This document shows positions 6,922-8,620 of a DNA stretch of 8,620 nucleotides, piece after piece (within the stretch, counting starts at the first letter, position 1; every line of letters starts with the position of its first letter). The DNA lies in assembly GCA_029934915.1 (NCBI GenBank), contig JAOZLI010000106.1, forward strand, positions 1-8,620. The letters run 5' to 3'. Below the pieces are notes generated by a model. The model saw nothing but the letters and a program-made list of their open reading frames with translations, was not told where the DNA came from and did no database searches. Both the position numbers and the translations under genes were made by a program. This DNA comes from Desulfocapsa sp. Lineage in GTDB: Bacteria; Desulfobacterota; Desulfobulbia; Desulfobulbales; Desulfocapsaceae.

Positions 6922-7605
6922 TCAGATATTTACAGAACGATATGCATCAATAATGTGCTGAATATCAGCGTTGTTGCCCAATTGCATTCTCTGTAAATGA
7001 TTCAGAGTTTTGTTCAGATAATTCACTGTGGTTTTTGATTGTTCCGCGGTATTAGATTGCCAAATCAACTCACCAACTGGGCTGATTTTGGATTGTTTAT
7101 CGTCCCTATCCGTAGGCGATGAAACCAATAAAATTTCATAGAAACGTTGGTTTTCTTCAACTAACACTTCATTTTTAAGACTGAAATCAAGCTGAATTAG
7201 TTGCTGTCGTAGCGTAAATTGGTGGTGAATAGGGCACAGCAGGAAATCGATATTTGTTGCGGAGTGGCTCTGGTGAATAGCGTTGACGAACTGAGTTATT
7301 AAATCACCACCCACTCCGGCAACAATGACTAAGTTCTTTCCTTCATATTGTTCTATTGGTAATGCTGCCACATCAAGGCAATGACTTTGCCAGTTTGAAT
7401 GCGAATTTGGGTAAAAGCGTTGTAGTTTGTTTTCTAGTTCGTTTATGAGCTCAGGAACAATGTCAACAAAGTGGATGTATGGTGCAGCGAGTCGAGACAA
7501 TAAGGCTGATCCCAATAAGCCGTGGTCACAGCAACAATCCCAGATGTGGGTGTAGTCAGATGTAACCATCGATTCAATTTGCTTCAATCTTTTGCTGAGC
7601 TTCAA
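6922..7605 (-). CDS. trmK: TrmK-like tRNA (adenine-N1)-methyltransferase
   Basis: A SAM-dependent methyltransferase of the TrmK/COG2384 family. The founding members methylate N1 of adenine 22 in tRNA, but the target of proteobacterial members is less certain. In the 227-residue form from the TTG at 7605, the SAM-binding motif is IWDCCCDHGLLG (residues 21-32), followed by HFVDIVPEL (45-53). IVAGVGGD (94-101) is the family's catalytic-region glycine loop, then LLCPIHHQFTLRQQL and ENQRFYEILLVS. I prefer the TTG because the product then begins MKLSKRL as in gammaproteobacterial homologues I recall, with AAGG eight bases upstream. The longer form from a GTG at 7656 would have its start codon inside the Shine-Dalgarno. 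The protein resembles Vibrio/Shewanella versions, unlike the left part of the window, which hints at transfer. It is the last gene before a convergent junction. Confidence 0.82.
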   Translation of the reverse strand: MKLSKRLKQIESMVTSDYTHIWDCCCDHGLLGSALLSRLAAPYIHFVDIVPELINELENKLQRFYPNSHSNWQSHCLDVAALPIEQYEGKNLVIVAGVGGDLITQFVNAIHQSHSATNIDFLLCPIHHQFTLRQQLIQLDFSLKNEVLVEENQRFYEILLVSSPTDRDDKQSKISPVGELIWQSNTAEQSKTTVNYLNKTLNHLQRMQLGNNADIQHIIDAYRSVNI

Positions 7606-7649
7606 GGTGAGTCCTTCTCCAATTGGGTGTAATGTTTGAAAGCTGACAC
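7602..7649 (-). CDS. Possible 15-codon leader ORF upstream of trmK
   Basis: On the minus strand a GTG at 7649 sits six bases after a strong AAGGAGG. It opens a frame encoding MSAFKHYTQLEKDSP, then TGA. The TGA overlaps the probable TTG start of trmK as TTGA, the geometry of coupled reinitiation. The excellent ribosome-binding site fits this start better than either trmK start. No run of a single regulatory amino acid is visible, so amino-acid attenuation is not indicated. It could instead be a site that merely loads ribosomes. Unproven without ribosome profiling or conservation. Confidence 0.4.
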   Translation of the reverse strand: MSAFKHYTQLEKDSP

Positions 7650-7684
7650 AAAACACCTCCTTAATGAAGTAGATTTTTGTGCAG

Positions 7685-7690
7685 ATTATA
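7685..7690 (-). promoter_or_regulatory. -10 element (TATAAT) of the trmK promoter
   Basis: A perfect TATAAT on the minus strand lies about 30 bases upstream of the trmK Shine-Dalgarno. The -35 region at normal spacing is poor (TATCTT at 7708-7713). The promoter may therefore need an activator, and the dyad at 7695-7726 covers exactly this spacer and -35 zone. Confidence 0.5.
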
Positions 7691-7694
7691 CCCA

Positions 7695-7726
7695 GGTTGA
7701 ACCGGACAAGATAGTTGTCGTCAACC
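7695..7726 (-). promoter_or_regulatory. Dyad covering the trmK promoter spacer and -35 region
   Basis: On the minus strand GGTTGA (7721-7726) pairs with TCAACC (7695-7700). The inner CGACAA can pair with TTGTCCG if one C is bulged, around a CTATC loop. It ends four bases before the TATAAT. It could be an operator. A weak terminator for the upstream higBA transcript is less likely because no T-run follows. Confidence 0.4.
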
Positions 7727-7795
7727 AGCCAAGCTAATTGTCACCTAATATAAGCCGTATTTTTTTGCAAGCTTACCGACGGATTTAATATTACA

Positions 7796-8107
7796 TCATG
7801 CAAAAGCTTCACGTAAAGGTTTGGCTTTGTCAATACGAGCTTTACGCTTCGGAGTATGCATTATTGCCCAAATATCATTCCTTCTTTGTAAATTCAGCCA
7901 GAAGTCCGGGGTGTTTCCAAATACTCTTGCTAATAACAATGCAGTATCAACAGTGATTGTCCGTTTTCCAGTGCAAAGTTCATTAACTGTTTTACGACTA
8001 ACTCCCATAGCCTGGGCAAGTTTCCCCTGAGTGATATCTAAAGGTATCAGGTATTCCTCAGTTATCATTTCACCAACGCTAATGGGCTGACGTTTTGTAA
8101 TCATCAT
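7796..8107 (-). CDS. higA: HigA-type antitoxin (XRE-family helix-turn-helix)
   Basis: A 103-residue antitoxin that should bind and neutralise the HigB toxin and repress the shared promoter. The helix-turn-helix is ITQGKLAQAMGVSRKTVNEL (about residues 25-44), followed by the HigA hallmark GKRTITVDTALLLARVFG and PDFWLNLQ. I start it at the ATG at 8107 because GAGAGG lies seven bases upstream. An in-frame ATG at 8122 overlaps the toxin stop as TAATG and would add five residues. Translation may thus be both coupled and independently initiated, which would favour antitoxin excess. The toxin-first gene order is typical of higBA. A basic tail (PKRKARIDKAKPLR) ends the protein. Confidence 0.92.
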   Translation of the reverse strand: MMITKRQPISVGEMITEEYLIPLDITQGKLAQAMGVSRKTVNELCTGKRTITVDTALLLARVFGNTPDFWLNLQRRNDIWAIMHTPKRKARIDKAKPLREAFA

Positions 8108-8121
8108 TTTTTCACCTCTCA

Positions 8122-8418
8122 TTACCTGTAGTCATGGTTGTCTAAGTAAATTCCAGCCGCTTTACCTGTTGTTTCATCCCATGAGAAGATTAACCGCCAC
8201 TTCTTATTGATTCTGATCGAATGTCTACCCTTTAATGTTCCGAGAAGTTTCTCGAAATGGTTGCTTGGCGGACTGCGTAAATCCAAATCACAGGTAGCAT
8301 CGTCGATTAGCTGTAATTTCCTAAATAAACTTCTTTGAATGGAAGCCGGTATCTTTTTGTGGCGAACATCATCAATGAAGAAGTTCTTGAGCCATGTATC
8401 ACGAAAACTGTCAATCAT
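8122..8418 (-). CDS. higB: HigB-type toxin (RelE-superfamily mRNA interferase)
   Basis: A 98-residue toxin of the HigB/plasmid-maintenance-killer family. By family knowledge it cleaves mRNA on the translating ribosome. Characteristic stretches are MIDSFRD at the start, LRSPPSNHFEKLLGTLKG (48-65), then HSIRINKKWRLIFSW (66-80) and a DNHDYR end. The length and order match active members, and nothing suggests inactivation. The start codon at 8418 has no Shine-Dalgarno and coincides with the predicted transcription start, so the message may be leaderless. The stop codon overlaps an ATG of the antitoxin frame by one base. The promoter and operator-like repeats lie directly upstream. Confidence 0.92.
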   Translation of the reverse strand: MIDSFRDTWLKNFFIDDVRHKKIPASIQRSLFRKLQLIDDATCDLDLRSPPSNHFEKLLGTLKGRHSIRINKKWRLIFSWDETTGKAAGIYLDNHDYR

Positions 8419-8419
8419 A

Positions 8420-8446
8420 GTTACATTGTAACTCCCATGGTTACAA
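8420..8446. promoter_or_regulatory. higBA operator: layered GTAAC/GTTAC inverted repeats
   Basis: A perfect 7-bp inverted repeat (TTGTAAC at 8426-8432, GTTACAA at 8440-8446, spacer 7) fills the promoter spacer and overlaps the -10. A second perfect 5-bp repeat (GTTAC 8420-8424, GTAAC 8428-8432, spacer 3) shares the middle half-site and reaches almost to the start codon. Three half-sites over a toxin-antitoxin promoter fit autoregulation by HigA or the HigBA complex. Confidence 0.7.
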
Positions 8447-8453
8447 GAGTCAA
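8425..8453 (-). promoter_or_regulatory. higBA promoter
   Basis: On the minus strand a -35 TTGACT (8448-8453) and a -10 TACAAT (8425-8430) are separated by exactly 17 bases. With the usual 6-7 base distance, transcription starts at or next to the A of the higB ATG (8418). Confidence 0.75.
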
Positions 8454-8487
8454 GTGGGCGTTTCTATCTGTTCTGGCATGTCAAAGC

Positions 8488-8595
8488 TCAGTTCTGGAAT
8501 GGTTTTAGCGATTTTTCATTCTTCTTCATCACAGGTACTATTTTTCTTCCTATAGATAGGAGAGTACATTTTGAACAATTAGGTAAATCACTCAT
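8488..8595 (-). pseudogene. Short ORF with PhnA-like N-terminus, probable gene remnant
   Basis: A 35-codon frame from the ATG at 8595 begins MSDLPNCSKC. This is very like the start of PhnA/YjdM zinc-ribbon proteins, including the first C-x-x-C pair. The rest (TLLSIGRKIVPVM, then a Lys-rich tail) lacks the second cysteine pair and the SH3-like domain. Intact family members are about 110 residues. An AGGA lies about eight bases upstream. The best reading is a 5' fragment left by recombination next to the toxin-antitoxin pair. A genuine microprotein is possible. Recognition rests on only ten residues. Confidence 0.4.
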
Positions 8596-8620
8596 TTATA
8601 TATCCTGTATTTTTTTGGAG

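Noticed and set aside
6791..8460. Integron cassette (attC) structure around the toxin-antitoxin and methyltransferase genes
   Set aside because: No GTTRRRY core sites or attC-type imperfect inverted repeats were found at the gene boundaries.
6884..8590. Direct repeats at 6884-6903 and 8571-8590 as attachment sites
   Set aside because: The exact match is only 10 bases and the extension needs a gap. Such matches are expected in AT-rich DNA of this length, and the right copy lies in a PhnA-like coding start. It is kept only as a minor remark.

Overview
The window looks like chromosomal DNA of a Deltaproteobacteria-type bacterium. My best guess is a Desulfobulbales-like sulfate reducer or sulfur disproportionator. 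The main evidence is a Bacteroidetes/Geobacter-style type-B succinate dehydrogenase/fumarate reductase, with a 642-residue flavoprotein and a single di-haem cytochrome b. This placement is an inference from remembered family resemblance; no search was run. The right-hand fifth has a different flavour: its genes resemble gammaproteobacterial ones and look more AT-rich.

Region 1 (1-2911, minus strand) is an operon in the order cytochrome b (sdhC), flavoprotein (sdhA), iron-sulfur protein (sdhB, cut by the window edge). sdhC and sdhA are 11 bases apart. sdhA and sdhB are separated by 273 bases that hold a large palindromic insertion. It contains two inverted REP-like units (221-246 and 272-296) inside a further pair of 23-base inverted arms (182-204 and 310-332). 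A near-copy of the sdhA ribosome-binding region and a separate small dyad lie next to it.

Region 2 (2912-4533) holds a divergent intergenic region, then a response regulator made of a receiver and an HDOD domain. A long dyad lies just upstream of the regulator.

Region 3 (4445-6790, plus strand) has a clear sigma70-type promoter driving a two-gene unit. The first gene is a phosphoglycolate-phosphatase-like HAD hydrolase. It overlaps by 11 bases a long DUF445 membrane protein of unknown function.

Region 4 (6791-8620, minus strand) reads from right to left: a short PhnA-like 5' gene remnant, a higB-higA toxin-antitoxin pair with its own promoter and operator-like inverted repeats, and a TrmK-like tRNA methyltransferase. 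The methyltransferase appears to be preceded by a 15-codon leader ORF that overlaps its probable TTG start. A toxin-antitoxin pair, a gene fragment and gammaproteobacterial-looking genes together suggest an acquired block.

No rRNA, tRNA, CRISPR array or complete insertion sequence was seen, and no convincing rho-independent terminator was found. I did not find a clear new defence or metabolic system. The most interesting items are the REPIN-like element inside the respiratory operon, the apparent leaderless toxin start with a layered operator, and the leader ORF of the methyltransferase gene.
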